Position numbers and translations under genes: made by a program
Shown: one piece after another, positions 62,582 to 64,000 of the stretch
Layout of the letters: each line of letters begins with the position of its first letter
Position numbering within the stretch: position 1 is the stretch's first letter
DNA from: Paramecium sonneborni
Lineage: Eukaryota; Ciliophora; Oligohymenophorea; Peniculida; Parameciidae
Assembly (NCBI GenBank): GCA_905182985.1
Contig: CAJJDN010000034.1
Location: forward strand, 242,006-306,005
Direction: 5' to 3'
Length of the DNA: 64,000 bases
The notes under the pieces: model-generated
What the model was told of the DNA's origin: nothing
The model's input: the letters and a program-made list of their open reading frames with translations, nothing else
The model's database searches: none

Positions 62582-64000
62582 GTATAAATAGTTAAATGTA
62601 TTAATTATATAGGATAGTGATCCAAGTGTATATGGTTTAGAGGTTTTACCATATTATATACCTTAAACAAAAGAAGACTCAACTTTAGTATTTGAAAGTA
62701 GATTTGAAAGTGGGAATTTAAGAAGAGCAATTCAAATGTAAGGATATAAAAAGTATGATAGATGTGATTATGAATACAATTTGATACTGAAACCAGATTA
62801 TTATACTACAATGAATACTTAATGGTTTTATTTCTCATTATCAAATACAAGAAAGGATGTTGAATATCGATTCAATATAATAAATATGATGAAACCTGAT
62901 TCATTATATAATTCTGGTATGAAACCATTAATGTATTCTGATTTAGGAGCAAAACATAAAAGTAGTAATTAAAATAAATATAGAAATTGGATGGTTTAGA
63001 GATGGACATGAAATATGTTATTATTAAAACAATATGAAAAGAAAGAATGGTGGGTTTTATTACACTTTAACATTTGCAGTTAAATTCTAATATGATTTTG
63101 ATTGTATTTATATAGCACATTGTTACCCTTATACATATACACATTTATGTAGATATCTTAAATAATTGGAATGTGATCCATCAAAGAAAAATAGAGTTAA
63201 AAGAAAATAATTATGTTAAACAATAGCTGGAAATACTTGTGATTTTTTAATTATTGGTGATTTTAATAATGGAAAAGAGAAAAAGGGAATTGTAATAACA
63301 TCTAGAGTTCATCCAGGTGAAACTATGGCTAGTTATGTAATGGAATATATGATAGATTTTTTAACTGGAAATACACATGAAGCTAGAATTCTAAGAGAGA
63401 ATTTTATATTTAAAATAGTTCCTATGCTTAATATAGATGGAGTAGTAAATGGAAATTATAGATGTAATTTAGCAGGTGTTGATTTAAATAGATAATGGAT
63501 TGATCCTAATAAAAAATAACATCCTACTATTTATCATACTAAATAATTAGTTAAAAAAACAAAAGAAGAAAGAGATTTAGTATTATTTTGTGATATTCAT
63601 GGTCATTCAAGAAAAAAGAATATATTTATGTATGGATGTTAAGGAAAAGATCCAAATAGAAAAGAATTAGTATTTCCTATGCTTAATAGAAATAATTGTA
63701 GCGTATTCTCATTTAAAGATTGCTGTTTCTTACTTTAAAAAGATAGAGAAGGTTCTGCAAGAGTAATAATATTATTATTAAATATAACAAGATTGCTTTA
63801 TGGAGAGAACTTTCAATAATTAATTGTTTTACATTAGAAATGTCATTTTGTGGAGCTGATTTTGGTAAATATGAATATTTTCATTTTAATTTGGATATCT
63901 ATAAAGAAATTGCTTAATCTTTTTGTTTATCAATAATAGATTGTTATGAACCAGAATAAATAAAGGTTAAGTAAGTGATGGAAGAGATAGAATAGAATAG
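62253..64000 (+). CDS. Cytosolic carboxypeptidase (CCP/AGBL, M14D), 3' end outside window
   Basis: After a ~170-residue N-terminal beta domain ([53 protein letters not shown]) comes the zinc carboxypeptidase domain. Visible are the metal ligands HPGE (near 63310) and the His in CDIHGHS (near 63600), the substrate-binding [20 protein letters not shown] block, and the catalytic Glu in [14 protein letters not shown]. CCPs remove glutamates from tubulin tails and tune cilia. Short introns interrupt it near 62582-62612, 62961-62982 and 63762-63790. The frame is still open at the end of the window. Confidence 0.93.

Overview
This window looks like macronuclear DNA of a ciliate, almost certainly Paramecium (species not determined). 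It is very AT-rich. TAA and TAG are read as glutamine and TGA is the only stop. For example, the conserved Gln of the proteasome alpha RLYQVEYAF motif is a TAG at about 8885-8887. Genes are cut by very short introns, mostly 20-30 nt, beginning GTA and ending AG, and are packed tightly on both strands. A trichocyst matrix protein gene, a ciliate secretory-granule family, fits the same picture. Under the standard code nearly every gene looks broken. The models here come from reading with TGA-only stops and removing introns by eye. For many genes the spliced length divides exactly by three, and I say where it does not.

Layout. 1-4.6 kb: a partial membrane protein, a cyclic-nucleotide-binding-domain protein and two unknown genes. 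4.7-8.1 kb: three plus-strand unknown genes. 8.2-13.9 kb, minus strand: proteasome alpha-6, a CDKL-type kinase, a tiny CaaX protein, a PP2A B'' subunit of the PPP2R3C/TON2 type and, 47 bp away, a FOR20/TON1-family basal-body protein. 14-22 kb: an ankyrin protein, two Gln-rich proteins (one with a homeodomain-like start) and a LITAF-like protein. 22-30 kb, mostly minus: ribosomal eL29, unknown genes, a PH-like protein, membrane proteins and a RING protein. 30-41 kb, mostly plus: a coiled-coil protein, mitochondrial bL20m (minus), ATG4, ribosomal eL41, an SNF1/AMPK-like kinase, a strongly divergent histone H4 variant and a cyclin-like gene. 41-47 kb, minus: a CAMK-like kinase, the trichocyst matrix protein, two unknown genes and a ULK/ATG1-like kinase. 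47-60 kb: a membrane RING protein, a J-domain protein (minus), CFAP74, a DNAJC7-like co-chaperone and a four-domain voltage-gated calcium-type channel. The window ends in a cytosolic carboxypeptidase (tubulin deglutamylase family) whose first exon appears twice around a run of N, almost certainly an assembly artefact.

Common themes are cilia and basal bodies (FOR20, PPP2R3C/TON2, CDKL, CFAP74, CCP, calcium channel), secretory granules, autophagy (ATG4, ULK-like) and housekeeping (proteasome, ribosome). I found no tRNA, rRNA, CRISPR array, transposon, telomere repeat or bacterial-style operon. The most interesting points are the H4 variant, the side-by-side TON1/FOR20 and TON2/PP2A genes, divergent start codons only 9-14 bp apart, and the T-E-E-E selectivity filter of the channel.
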